From contig JAKFUL010000010.1 in the NCBI GenBank assembly GCA_021732665.1, positions 62,001 to 126,000 on the forward strand: a DNA stretch of 64,000 nt, in the 5' to 3' direction. This stretch comes from Acetobacteraceae bacterium. GTDB lineage: Bacteria > Pseudomonadota > Alphaproteobacteria > Acetobacterales > Acetobacteraceae. This document shows positions 18,619 to 28,080 of the stretch, piece after piece (position 1 is the first letter of the stretch; each line of letters begins with the position of its first letter). Made by a program: the position numbers and the translations under genes. Under the pieces are notes generated by a model. The model ran no database searches. It was given only the letters and a program-made list of their open reading frames with translations, and was not told the origin of the DNA.

Positions 18619-19938
18619 ATGCCCAACACCCTGTCCCCCGCCGCCCTGCACGAGACCGTGGCGGACCACGCGACGCCGACCGGTCCCGACCTCCTGGCCC
18701 GCTGGGACGGGTTTCAGGACTGGTCGGATGACCGGCTGCGACAGGGCGTCGATCCGTATTGGAAGCATGGCGCGGGCCGCGTGGCGCCGGAAGCGGCCAT
18801 GACCGACCGCGGCGGCACCTGGTTCGAAGGGATCAACCTCGCCTCGCAGGATTATCTCAGCCTCGCCTCGCACCCCGCCATCATCGAGGCCGCGGCGCGC
18901 ACGGCGGCGGAGTGGGGTGTGCACAGCGCCGGCTCCATCGCGCTGATGGGCGGCACGGCGCTGTCGGCCGCGCTCGAGAAAAGGCTGGCCGGATTCCTGG
19001 GCCTGGCCGATTGCACGCTTTTCCCCACCGGATGGGCGGCCGGCTATGGCGTCATTCGCGCCCTGGTGCGGCCGGGCGACCATGTGGTGATGGACGCGCT
19101 GTCGCATGCCTGCCTGCAGGAGGGCGCGCGGAACGCCACCGGCCATGTCAGCCTGTTCCCGCATGTCTCCAGCGAGGGCGTCGCCCGCCGCCTCGCCCGC
19201 ATCCGGGCGGAGGCGCCGGAGGCCGGCATTCTGGTGGTGACGGAAGGCGTCTTCTCGATGGATTCCGACACCCCGGACCTGGCGGCGCTGCAAGCGCTCT
19301 GCCGCGCGCATGGCGCGACGCTGCTGGTGGATGTGGCGCATGACCTCGGCGCGCTGGGTGCCGGCGGCGGCGGCGCGCTGGAGGAGCAGGGGATGATCGG
19401 CCTTGCCGACATCGTGATGGGCAGCTTCTCGAAGAGTTTCGCCAGCAATGGCGGTTTCGTGGCGTCGAATTCGCGCAGCCTGAAGCAGACGTTGCGCCTG
19501 TTTGCCGGGCCGCTGCTGTTCAGCAACGCCATGTCGCCGATCCAGACCGCGGTGGTGGATACGGCGCTGGGCATCGTGGATGGCGCGGAGGGTGCCGAGC
19601 GGCGGGAGCGGCTGATGGCGAATGTGCTGCGGTTGCGCGGACGACTGGAATCCCTGGGGTTCCGCATGCTCGGCCGCCCCTCGGCCATCGTGCCGGTGCT
19701 GGTGGGCGACGCGGCCCTGTCACGGCTGGCCACCCGTCATGCGTTGGAGAATGGCGCGCTGGTCAATCTGGTCGAGTACCCGGCGGTGGCGCGCAATGCG
19801 AGCCGCTGGCGGTTGCAGGTCATGGCGGATCATGCGCCGGAGCAGCTGGATCGCTTCGCCGATATCCTGGCGAATGCGCGGGACTGGGCGGCGCGGGAAT
19901 TGGGCAGGCAGAGCGCAGTGGCAGAGAGCGTGGAGTAG
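18619..19938 (+). CDS. Alpha-oxoamine synthase family PLP enzyme (AONS/SPT/CqsA superfamily)
   Basis: 'FEGINLASQDYLSLASHP', 'GSIALMGGTALSAALEKRLAGFLG', PLP Lys region 'VMGSFSKSFASNGGFV'. Confidence 0.85.
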   Translation: MPNTLSPAALHETVADHATPTGPDLLARWDGFQDWSDDRLRQGVDPYWKHGAGRVAPEAAMTDRGGTWFEGINLASQDYLSLASHPAIIEAAARTAAEWGVHSAGSIALMGGTALSAALEKRLAGFLGLADCTLFPTGWAAGYGVIRALVRPGDHVVMDALSHACLQEGARNATGHVSLFPHVSSEGVARRLARIRAEAPEAGILVVTEGVFSMDSDTPDLAALQALCRAHGATLLVDVAHDLGALGAGGGGALEEQGMIGLADIVMGSFSKSFASNGGFVASNSRSLKQTLRLFAGPLLFSNAMSPIQTAVVDTALGIVDGAEGAERRERLMANVLRLRGRLESLGFRMLGRPSAIVPVLVGDAALSRLATRHALENGALVNLVEYPAVARNASRWRLQVMADHAPEQLDRFADILANARDWAARELGRQSAVAESVE

Positions 19939-20014
19939 GCGGGCTCTATCATCTCGCGCTTGAATAAGGCGAGGATCATTGCTATCAACTGGTCAAAACA
20001 ACCGGTCCAAACAC

Positions 20015-20260
20015 ATGCGCGAAATTCAGTCCTCCGAAGCGAAGACCCATCTCGCCCATCTCCTCGACGAGGTGGAGCGCGGGGAGACCGTGATCATCAC
20101 CCGACATGGTCGGCCCATCGCCCGCATCATCCCCGAACAACAGCTCCGGAACCAGAGTATCGACCACGCCAGAACGGCGATCGAAGCCATCCGCCGCGCC
20201 AATGGCACCATGAGCATCGATGATATTCTCTCCTCCCGGCATGAGGGCCATCGCATCTAA
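20015..20260 (+). CDS. Phd/YefM-family antitoxin
   Basis: 'MREIQSSEAKTHLAHLLDEVERGETVIITRHGRPIARIIP'. Confidence 0.9.
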   Translation: MREIQSSEAKTHLAHLLDEVERGETVIITRHGRPIARIIPEQQLRNQSIDHARTAIEAIRRANGTMSIDDILSSRHEGHRI

Positions 20261-20679
20261 TGGCCTTCGTCCTCGACGCCTCGGTCACCATCGCCTGGGC
20301 GTTCGAGGCAGAGGCAAACCCGGTTTCCCAGGAAGCCTGGCGGCGTTGCTTCGAACTCTATGAGGATGTCGAGGCCCCGAGCCTGTGGTGGTTCGAGGTC
20401 CGCAACAGCCTGCTCGTCAGTGAGCGGCGTCAGCGCATCACGCCAGCCAGGACGGCCGGCTTCCTCAAGGCCCTCGCCAATCTTCCTATGTCGCTTGACC
20501 GGCAGATCGGGGAGGCCGCCCTGCTCAGCCTTGCCCGAGACCATGTCCTGACCGCCTACGATGCCGCCTATCTGGAACTGGCGCAGCGCAAGCGCTTGTC
20601 GCTTGCCACGTTGGACAAAGCTCTGGCGGCGGCGGCGCGCGCAAGCGGAGTGCCATTGATCGGCGTGACACCCACCTGA
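20260..20679 (+). CDS. PIN-domain (VapC-like) toxin
   Basis: 'FVLDASVTIAWAF...WWFEVRNSLL...YDAAYLELAQRKRLSLATLDKAL' with conserved acidic residues; overlaps antitoxin stop. Confidence 0.9.
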   Translation: MAFVLDASVTIAWAFEAEANPVSQEAWRRCFELYEDVEAPSLWWFEVRNSLLVSERRQRITPARTAGFLKALANLPMSLDRQIGEAALLSLARDHVLTAYDAAYLELAQRKRLSLATLDKALAAAARASGVPLIGVTPT

Positions 20680-20683
20680 GCTT

Positions 20684-20712
20684 TTGACGCCCCGCGCCTT
20701 TTCCACAATACT
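20684..20712 (+). promoter_or_regulatory. Candidate sigma70-like promoter for the argD operon
   Basis: TTGACG-N17-AATACT. Confidence 0.4.
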
Positions 20713-20779
20713 GTGCCGCTTCCGCCCGAGGCAGCAATTCCGCCGCCCCACGCGGAACACCCACGGGAGAAATTCCAGC

Positions 20780-21982
20780 GTGATCCCCGCCCTGATGCCG
20801 ACCTACAACCGTGCCGACCTCGCTTTCGAGCGTGGCGAAGGTGCCTGGCTGTGGACGACGGATGGCCGACGATTCCTGGATTTCGGCGCCGGCATCGCGA
20901 CATCCTCCATCGGCCACGGCCACCCGCATCTGACGCGCGCCATCGCCGACCAGGCTGCGAAGGTTATGCATGTCAGCAACCTCTACCGGGTGCCGCAGGC
21001 CGAGCAGCTGGCGGCGCGCCACGTTGCCAATTCTTTCGCGGACTCAGTCTTCTTCTGCAATTCCGGCGCGGAAGCCAATGAAGGCATGGTCAAGGCGGTG
21101 CGCAAATACCACGCCGAAAACGGCCAGCCCGAGCGCTTCGGCATGATCTGCTTCGAGGGCGCCTTTCATGGCCGCACGCTCGCCATGCTCTCGGCCACGG
21201 GCAACGAAAAATACCTGGCCGGCTTCGGCCCGCCGGTGCAGGGTTTTTTCCACGTCCCCTTCGGCAACATGAATGCCGTGCGCGACGCGATCAACCCGGG
21301 CGTGGGTGGGATCATGATCGAGCCGGTGCAGGGCGAGGGCGGTGTGCGCCCGGCCGATCTGCGCTTCCTGCGCGAGCTGCGCGCTGTCTGCGATGAGTTC
21401 GGCCTGCTGCTGGCGCTGGACGAGGTCCAGATCGGCATGGGCCGCAGCGGAAAACTCTGGGCGCATCAATGGGCCGGGATCGAGCCCGATGTGATGAGTG
21501 CGGCCAAGGGCATCGGTGGCGGCTTCCCGCTCGGCGCCGTGCTGGCGCGCGAGAAGGTGGCGCAATACCTCAAGCCCGGCACCCATGGCACCACCTATGG
21601 CGGCGGGCCCCTGGCCTGCGCCGCCGGCAATGCGGTGCTGGACGTGATGCTGGCCGAGGGCTTTCTGGACGGCGTGGATTCCATCGCCCGCAAACTGTGG
21701 AACGGCTTCCGGGAACTGGCGGCGAAAAACCCCGATGTGATCGAGGATGTGCGCGGCGCCGGCCTGCTGCTGGGCCTGAAACTGCGCCCCGAATTCACCA
21801 ATGGCGAGGCCCAGGCCGCCGCGGTGGCCGAGGGGCTGCTGACGGTGGCGGCGGGGATGAACGTGCTGCGCGTGGCGCCGCCGCTGATCATCGGCGAGGC
21901 CGAGGTGGAAACCGCGCTGGACATGCTCGACCGCATGTGCCGCCGCCTGCGCCCCAGCCAGTCCCAGGCGGCGGCAAAGTGA
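20780..21982 (+). CDS. argD: Acetylornithine aminotransferase
   Basis: '[21 protein letters not shown]', '[27 protein letters not shown]', '[19 protein letters not shown]'; GTG start. Confidence 0.93.
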   Translation: MIPALMPTYNRADLAFERGEGAWLWTTDGRRFLDFGAGIATSSIGHGHPHLTRAIADQAAKVMHVSNLYRVPQAEQLAARHVANSFADSVFFCNSGAEANEGMVKAVRKYHAENGQPERFGMICFEGAFHGRTLAMLSATGNEKYLAGFGPPVQGFFHVPFGNMNAVRDAINPGVGGIMIEPVQGEGGVRPADLRFLRELRAVCDEFGLLLALDEVQIGMGRSGKLWAHQWAGIEPDVMSAAKGIGGGFPLGAVLAREKVAQYLKPGTHGTTYGGGPLACAAGNAVLDVMLAEGFLDGVDSIARKLWNGFRELAAKNPDVIEDVRGAGLLLGLKLRPEFTNGEAQAAAVAEGLLTVAAGMNVLRVAPPLIIGEAEVETALDMLDRMCRRLRPSQSQAAAK

Positions 21983-22920
21983 GCGCCGCCCTGAAGGCCA
22001 CGCCCCCACCAGGGCCGCGGCACTTCCTGGAACTCATGGACATCGACAAGCTGTCGCTGCGCCGCATGCTGGAGATCGGCAACCGCGCCAAGCGTGGCGA
22101 GATCAGCGAGAAGCCGCTGGCCGGCAAACATGTGGCGATGATCTTCGAAAAACCCTCCACCCGCACGCGGGTGAGTTTCGAGGTGGGCATCCGCCAATTG
22201 GGCGGCGATGTGGTCACGTTGTCGAGCAAGGACACGCAGCTCGGCCGAGGTGAATCCCCGGCCGATACGGCGCGCGTGCTCAGCCGCTATGTCGATGCCA
22301 TCATCCTGCGCACCGACAGGGTGGAGAAGATGCGCGAGTTGGCGGAATTCGCCACCGTCCCGGTGATCAACGGGCTGACCGATGTGTCGCATCCCTGCCA
22401 GCTTATGGCCGATGTGATGACCTTCGAGGAGCATCGCGGCCCCATCGCCGGCCAGATCGTGGCCTGGACGGGTGATGGCAACAACGTGGCGCAGAGCTTC
22501 ATTCAGGCCGCGGCGCGTTTCGACTTCACGCTGCGGGTGGCCACGCCGCCGGAGCTGGCGCCCAAACCCGAGCTCATCGCCTGGGCGCGTGGCCAGGGGG
22601 CCCGGGTGGAGCTGACCCACGACCCCTTCGAGGCGGTGGCCGGCGCCCGCTGCGTGGTGACCGACACCTGGGTCTCGATGAGCGACGACAAGGCCTCGGC
22701 GCGGCAGCGGCACAACATGCTGGCGGGGTATCAGCTGAACAGCAAATTGCTGAAGGCCGCCGCGCCTGATGCCATCGTGATGCATTGCCTGCCGGCGCAT
22801 CGCGGCGAGGAGATCACCGACGAGGTGATGGATGGACCGCAAAGCGTGGTGTTCGACGAGGCGGAGAACCGGCTGCATGCCCAGAAGGGTGTGTTGTTGT
22901 GGGCGCTGGGGCTGGCGTGA
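21979..22920 (+). CDS. argF: Ornithine carbamoyltransferase
   Basis: '[21 protein letters not shown]', 'HPCQLMAD', '[12 protein letters not shown]'; GTG start overlapping argD stop. Confidence 0.95.
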   Translation: MSAALKATPPPGPRHFLELMDIDKLSLRRMLEIGNRAKRGEISEKPLAGKHVAMIFEKPSTRTRVSFEVGIRQLGGDVVTLSSKDTQLGRGESPADTARVLSRYVDAIILRTDRVEKMRELAEFATVPVINGLTDVSHPCQLMADVMTFEEHRGPIAGQIVAWTGDGNNVAQSFIQAAARFDFTLRVATPPELAPKPELIAWARGQGARVELTHDPFEAVAGARCVVTDTWVSMSDDKASARQRHNMLAGYQLNSKLLKAAAPDAIVMHCLPAHRGEEITDEVMDGPQSVVFDEAENRLHAQKGVLLWALGLA

Positions 22921-23177
22921 GCGACCGTTCGACAACCTCAGAACTGGCGGCTGACGTTCGTGAGCTGCGGAAAATGATTACAGAGCTTGCATTGGCCCAA
23001 GCAGAAGCTTTTAATGCGTTAGTCGAGTACACAAATCGGGCCGTTGGTGGTCCGTCGTACTACCTTACCGGTCAAATACCGCCGCCGTCGCTCAAGATAT
23101 TACGGGGCCGGGTGCTGGAAGCTGCCGACAAGTCATTGTCGATAGCCGAAGCCCTCGTTCAGCGCGATGACGGTTGA
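22917..23177 (+). CDS. Small hypothetical protein (86 aa)
   Basis: GTGA overlap with argF stop; [38 protein letters not shown]...; overlaps next ORF. Confidence 0.55.
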   Translation: MSDRSTTSELAADVRELRKMITELALAQAEAFNALVEYTNRAVGGPSYYLTGQIPPPSLKILRGRVLEAADKSLSIAEALVQRDDG

Positions 23178-23634
23178 TTATCAGCTTCAGCAGCGCCTGG
23201 CCGCAGCGCAGGAGGAGAGCCGACGTCTTCGCGCGGACGATGCACGACCGGTTGAATTTGGCGGCGGTGGGGGCGATTCTGGAGGAATGGATGATCTCCC
23301 CGTTCGCGTGAAGGCGCTTGAGACCAAGGTGGATGGGCTGGACCTTCGGCTCGTCAGGGTTGAGGTGCGCCTGGAAGCCGTCGAGGACCGCATGGGCCGG
23401 CTTGAAACGCGGATGGATCGGCTAGAGACCCGGATGGATGGGCTGGAAACGCGGCTGCGCAACGTCGAACAGAGCCTGTCCGCTGTGAATGCCAAGCTCG
23501 ATATCTTGACCACCCAGATCGTTGCGAAGCTTCCCAGCTGGTGGCAGATGCCCGCGGTCATAGGCTCCACGGTCGCGCTGCTTGCGGGGCTTTTCCTTTT
23601 CGGGAGATGGCTCAGCAAATTGGGCTATCTCTAG
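23167..23634 (+). CDS. Coiled-coil protein with C-terminal TM anchor
   Basis: Heptads VEDRMGR-LETRMDR-LETRMDG-LETRLRN, then 'MPAVIGSTVALLAGLFLFGRWL'. Confidence 0.7.
   Translation: MTVDYQLQQRLAAAQEESRRLRADDARPVEFGGGGGDSGGMDDLPVRVKALETKVDGLDLRLVRVEVRLEAVEDRMGRLETRMDRLETRMDGLETRLRNVEQSLSAVNAKLDILTTQIVAKLPSWWQMPAVIGSTVALLAGLFLFGRWLSKLGYL
23380..23463 (+). repeat. 21-bp tandem repeats encoding heptads
   Basis: CTTGAAACGCGGATGGATCGG / CTAGAGACCCGGATGGATGGG / CTGGAAACGCGGCTGCGCAAC, preceded by a diverged unit. Confidence 0.7.
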
Positions 23635-23636
23635 CA

Positions 23637-24209
23637 ATGTTCACCCTCAACTCCGGCACCCACAACCAGCGCGCCGCGGTCAGCGACTGGCTGGTGGGTC
23701 TGGACGCCGTTACCCCCGACACCGCCGAGCGCATCATCACCGCCTGGGTCACCACCTGGACTTCCAGCACCTACCCAGCACTGGAGGACATCCCGTTCTC
23801 CGCCAACGCCCCCACCTACCCGCTGATGCGCCATGTCAACGAGGTGACGCGCGCGGGGCAGGCCCTGATGCCCCGCGCCGCCGAGGATTGGGGCGTGGCG
23901 CCAAGCCCCGAGATCATCCTGCCCATCCTCATCCTGCACGACATCGACAAGCCGCTGCTGAGCGAGCGCGACGCCACCGGCGTGCACAAGACCGCGCTGG
24001 CCAAGCGCATGCCGCATGGCGTGGTGGGCGCGATGCTGCTGCGCGACCTGGGCTTCGACCAGCGCATCATCGAGACGGTCGCAACCCACGCCACCGACGC
24101 CCCCTTCCATGGCGACACGGCGGAGGCGCATATCCTGCATTACGCCGACCTCTTCGCGGCCGACCATGCGTTGCGCAGCCAGGGGCTTACGCCGTTCTAC
24201 CGCCGATGA
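23637..24209 (+). CDS. HD-domain-like protein
   Basis: 'LMRHVNEVTRAGQAL', 'ILILHDIDKPLL', 'HATDAPFHGDTAEAHILHYADLFAADHALR'. Confidence 0.7.
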   Translation: MFTLNSGTHNQRAAVSDWLVGLDAVTPDTAERIITAWVTTWTSSTYPALEDIPFSANAPTYPLMRHVNEVTRAGQALMPRAAEDWGVAPSPEIILPILILHDIDKPLLSERDATGVHKTALAKRMPHGVVGAMLLRDLGFDQRIIETVATHATDAPFHGDTAEAHILHYADLFAADHALRSQGLTPFYRR

Positions 24210-25024
24210 TCCGCGAGATGACCCACACAGAAGTGGCCATGGCCATCGAATGGGCCGCGCGCGAGGGCTGGAACCCGGGCCTGGCCGACCTCGACGCCTT
24301 CCTGGCCGAGGACCCGGGCGCCTTCCTGCTGGCAGAGCAGGATGGCCGCCCGCTCGCCTGCATCTCAGCCGTGCGCTACGGGGAAAAATTCGGCTTCATC
24401 GGCTTCTACATCGCCGCCCCCGAAGCTCGCGGCCAGGGCCATGGCCTGGCGGTGTGGCAGGCCGCCATGCAACGGCTTTCCGGCCGGGTGATCGGGCTGG
24501 ACGGGGTGGTGGCGCAGCAGGCGAATTACCGCAAATCCGGCTTTTCCCTCGCCTGGAACAATGCGCGCTACATGTCCCCGGCGCCGAACCTGCCGCCGCC
24601 GCCCGTGGGGTTGGTCCCGGCGGCCTCGCTGCCCTTCGATGATCTGCTGGCCTATGACGCCACCTGCTTCGGCCTGCCCCGCCCCGCCTTCCTGCGCAGC
24701 TGGCTGGGCACGGCGGGGCATGTCGCCCTCGCCCTGCCCGGCCTTGCCGGCTACGCCGTCGCGCGGCCCTGCCGCGAGGGCAGCCGGGTCGGCCCGCTCT
24801 TCGCTGACACGGCCGAGGGCGCCCGCGCTTTGCTCTCTGGCCTCGCCGCCGCCCTGCCCGGCGCGCTGGTGCTCGATGTGCCGGAGGACCATTCCGAGGC
24901 CGTCGCCCTTGCACAGGGCGCCGGCATGCAAAAGACCTTCGAGACCGCACGCATGTACACCGGAACGCCGCCGGCCATGGCCCGGGCCAGGATCTTCGGC
25001 GTCACCAGCTTCGAACTGGGCTGA
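24206..25024 (+). CDS. GNAT family N-acetyltransferase (two-domain)
   Basis: 'IGFYIAAPEARGQGHGLAVWQAAMQRL' acetyl-CoA motif; ATGA overlap with upstream gene. Confidence 0.83.
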   Translation: MIREMTHTEVAMAIEWAAREGWNPGLADLDAFLAEDPGAFLLAEQDGRPLACISAVRYGEKFGFIGFYIAAPEARGQGHGLAVWQAAMQRLSGRVIGLDGVVAQQANYRKSGFSLAWNNARYMSPAPNLPPPPVGLVPAASLPFDDLLAYDATCFGLPRPAFLRSWLGTAGHVALALPGLAGYAVARPCREGSRVGPLFADTAEGARALLSGLAAALPGALVLDVPEDHSEAVALAQGAGMQKTFETARMYTGTPPAMARARIFGVTSFELG

Positions 25025-26074
25025 TCAGCCGCGCTCCACCACGATGCCGATGGAGCCCGTCACATACCCCGCCACGTCCAGCTTGAGATGAGGCAGGTTG
25101 TAGGGCGGCAGGTCGATATGCTGGTCCAGCTCCTCGGCGCCGGGGTGAAAATTCACCGGCCAGGGCTTGTGCCCGGCCTCGACCAGGCGGGCGAGAAGCC
25201 GCTCGATATCCTGGCGGCGGAACAGGCACAGGCCGGGCTGGTCGATGGTGTCGGTGTCCGAGCCCAGGTTGAATTCCGTGGTGTGCACGGCAAGGCCACC
25301 CGGGCGCAGCGTCGCCATGCTGTTTTCGATGAACCGCAGCCCATGCTCGATGGAGCCGAGATGTTCCAGGGCACAGGCCGACCAGCAGGCGTCGAAGGCC
25401 TGAAGGTCGGGCGGGATGGCGTTCATGTCCACCGGGCGGAAGCCGACCTGGCGGTCGAACGCCTCGCGCGCGAGGAGGTCGCCGCGAAACAACGAATCCG
25501 GCCCGGCGGCGAACTGGTTGGTGCTGTCCCAGCCCTGATTGGCGATGAGCTCATAAGGCGCGTCGGTGGCCAGCACCGAGACGCCGTGGAGGGCGAAGAA
25601 GCTGGGCAACGGCTCCTCGCCGCAGCCGAAGCCCAGGAAGCGATGGCCCGGGGTCAGCTTGCCCGCCCGCTCCAGCACCGCGCTGACCCAGGCCAGCTCC
25701 CAGGGCTTGCGGTGCAGATTGGGCTCCACCCCCATGCGGCCGCAGATCGCGGCATAGGCGGGCTCGCGCAGCTGCGCCGCGGTGCAGAGCTGGCTCACCG
25801 GCGCGGCCAGGCTCGGCTCCTCGAACCTCGCCTCGACGCCGGGGATGTGCATGGGCCGCAGCAGATGCAGCGGCACGGCATAATGCCGGCGCAGCAGGCC
25901 GCGATTGTTGTTGGCGAATTCCTCGCTGGCCAGGAAGGCATCGCGCAGCCGGCCGAGCGTGGCATGCGGCATGTGGTGATGCAGTTCCCGCTCGCCATCA
26001 GGCTCACGGCCGAGGATGAGGCGGATGGCGATGCCGACATCCTCGGGCGTGAGAGGCTTCTCGCGCCAGTCCAT
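25025..26074 (-). CDS. SAM-dependent methyltransferase with N-terminal DUF4214-like segment
   Basis: 'RLILGREPDGERE...FLASEEF' N-terminus; 'RFLGFGCGEEPLPSFFALHGVSVLATDA', 'FDACWSACALEHLGSIEHGLRFI'. Confidence 0.75.
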   Translation of the reverse strand: MDWREKPLTPEDVGIAIRLILGREPDGERELHHHMPHATLGRLRDAFLASEEFANNNRGLLRRHYAVPLHLLRPMHIPGVEARFEEPSLAAPVSQLCTAAQLREPAYAAICGRMGVEPNLHRKPWELAWVSAVLERAGKLTPGHRFLGFGCGEEPLPSFFALHGVSVLATDAPYELIANQGWDSTNQFAAGPDSLFRGDLLAREAFDRQVGFRPVDMNAIPPDLQAFDACWSACALEHLGSIEHGLRFIENSMATLRPGGLAVHTTEFNLGSDTDTIDQPGLCLFRRQDIERLLARLVEAGHKPWPVNFHPGAEELDQHIDLPPYNLPHLKLDVAGYVTGSIGIVVERG

Positions 26075-27903
26075 CAGGCGGCGGCGCTCTCCGAACGGCG
26101 GGCATTCTTCTTGCGCTCGTTCGGGTCGAGGTAGCGCTTGCGCAGACGCACCGCACTCGGCGTCACCTCCACCAGCTCGTCATCCTCGATATAGGCGATG
26201 GCCTGCTCCAGGCTCATGCGCCGGGGCGGGATCAGCAGCAGCGCCTCATCCTTGCCGGCGGCACGGATATTGGTGAGCTTCTTTTCCTTGATCGGGTTCA
26301 CGTCGAGGTCGTTCTCGCGCGAGTTCTCGCCCAGGATCAGCCCCTCATAGACCTTGTCGCCGGGGTTCACGAACAGCGTGCCACGCTCCTGCAGAGCGAA
26401 GAGCGCGTATTGCACCGCCTCGCCATCGGAGTTGGAGATGAGGCTGCCCTTCACCCGGCCCTCGATATTGCCGGCCCAGGGCTGATAGCCGGCGAAGAGC
26501 CGGTTCATGATGCCGGTGCCGCGGGTGTCGGTCAGGAATTCCCCGTGATAGCCAATCAGGCCGCGGCTCGGCATGGTGAAGGTGATGCGCACCTTGCCGC
26601 CGCCCGAGGGCCGCATGTCCTGCATCTGCGCCTTGCGGATGGAGAGCTTTTCCACCACCACGCCGGTGTAGCTCTCGTCCACATCGACGAGAACTTCCTC
26701 GAAGGGCTCTTCCTTCTCGCCGGTTTCGGGGTTGGTCTGGGTCAGCACGCGCGGGCGGCCGATGGTGAGTTCAAAACCCTCGCGGCGCATGGTCTCGATC
26801 AGCACGCCCAGCTGCAATTCGCCGCGGCCCGCCACCTCGAAGGCGTCGGTCTCGGAGGAGACGCTGACGCGTATCGCGACATTGCCCTCGGCCTCCTTCA
26901 GCAGCCGGTCGCGGATCTGGCGGGAGGTCACCTTCTTGCCCTCGCGGCCACCCAGCGGGCCGTCATTGACGCGGAAGGTCATGGCCAGCGTCGGCGGATC
27001 GACGGGCACGGAGGGCAGCGGCGCGGCGACCGTGGGCTCGCAGATGGTGTCGGGGATGGTGGCGTCGGAAAGGCCGGCGATGGCGATGAAGTCGCCGGCC
27101 TGCACGCTTTCCACCGGCACCCGCTCCAGTCCACGGAAGGTCAGCAGTTTTGTCAGGCGGCCGGTTTCGATCTGGGTGCCATCGGGCCGCAGCACCTTCA
27201 CCGGCATGTTCAGGCGGGCGACGCCCTGCTCCACGCGGCCGGTCAGGATACGGCCCAGAAAATTGTCGTTTTCCAGAATGGCGGCGTTCATCGCGAAGGG
27301 CAGCGTGGCATCCAGCCCCGGCTCCGGCACATGGCGCAGGATCAGGTTGAAGAGCGCGGACAAATCCTTGCGCGGGCCGTCGATCGCCTCATCCGCCCAG
27401 CCCTGCCGGCCGGAGGCGTAGAGCATGGGGAAATCGAGCTGCTCGTCGGTCGCGTCCAGCGCGGCGAAGAGATCGAACACCTCGTTATGGACCTCGTCAT
27501 GCCGGGCATCGGCGCGGTCAATCTTGTTGACGATGACGATGGGCTTGATGCCGCGCGCCAAGGCCTTGCCGAGCACGAATTTGGTCTGCGGCAGCACACC
27601 CTCGGCCGCGTCCACCAGAAGGATCGCGCCATCGACCATCGAGAGAATCCGCTCCACCTCGCCGCCGAAATCGGCGTGGCCGGGGGTGTCGACGATGTTG
27701 AGCTTGACACCCAGCCACTCGACAGCGGTGCATTTGGCGAGAATGGTGATCCCGCGTTCGCGTTCAAGGTCGTTGCGGTCCATGGCACGCTCGGCCACCG
27801 CCTGGTTCTCGCGGAAGGTGCCGGCCTGCTTGAGGAGCTGGTCGAGCAGCGTGGTCTTGCCGTGGTCGACGTGCGCGATGATGGCGAGGTTACGCATGGA
27901 CAT
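26074..27903 (-). CDS. typA: Translational GTPase TypA/BipA
   Basis: '[24 protein letters not shown]', '[17 protein letters not shown]', '[16 protein letters not shown]'. Confidence 0.95.
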   Translation of the reverse strand: MSMRNLAIIAHVDHGKTTLLDQLLKQAGTFRENQAVAERAMDRNDLERERGITILAKCTAVEWLGVKLNIVDTPGHADFGGEVERILSMVDGAILLVDAAEGVLPQTKFVLGKALARGIKPIVIVNKIDRADARHDEVHNEVFDLFAALDATDEQLDFPMLYASGRQGWADEAIDGPRKDLSALFNLILRHVPEPGLDATLPFAMNAAILENDNFLGRILTGRVEQGVARLNMPVKVLRPDGTQIETGRLTKLLTFRGLERVPVESVQAGDFIAIAGLSDATIPDTICEPTVAAPLPSVPVDPPTLAMTFRVNDGPLGGREGKKVTSRQIRDRLLKEAEGNVAIRVSVSSETDAFEVAGRGELQLGVLIETMRREGFELTIGRPRVLTQTNPETGEKEEPFEEVLVDVDESYTGVVVEKLSIRKAQMQDMRPSGGGKVRITFTMPSRGLIGYHGEFLTDTRGTGIMNRLFAGYQPWAGNIEGRVKGSLISNSDGEAVQYALFALQERGTLFVNPGDKVYEGLILGENSRENDLDVNPIKEKKLTNIRAAGKDEALLLIPPRRMSLEQAIAYIEDDELVEVTPSAVRLRKRYLDPNERKKNARRSESAAA

Positions 27904-28080
27904 ATGAATTGGGCCTTCGGGCGTGGAGGCCCACCATGCCAAAACCCGGGCCGCGGCGCGGCTCGGGGGGTGGAATGGCTGGCCTTGGGGCTTGTTGTGG
28001 CACTCCCTTAGCGATGCGGCGCGGGAAAGGCCAGCGCAAAAGCCAACCCCTGCGGGCATGGCTGTGGCGCGCGCGGCCCA

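Noticed and set aside
23401-23463. Tandem 21-bp repeats considered as CRISPR-like or a minisatellite
   Set aside because: In-frame heptad-coding repeats inside a coiled-coil gene with no spacers.
26410-28011. 533-aa plus-strand ORF
   Set aside because: Antisense to typA; typical high-GC shadow frame.
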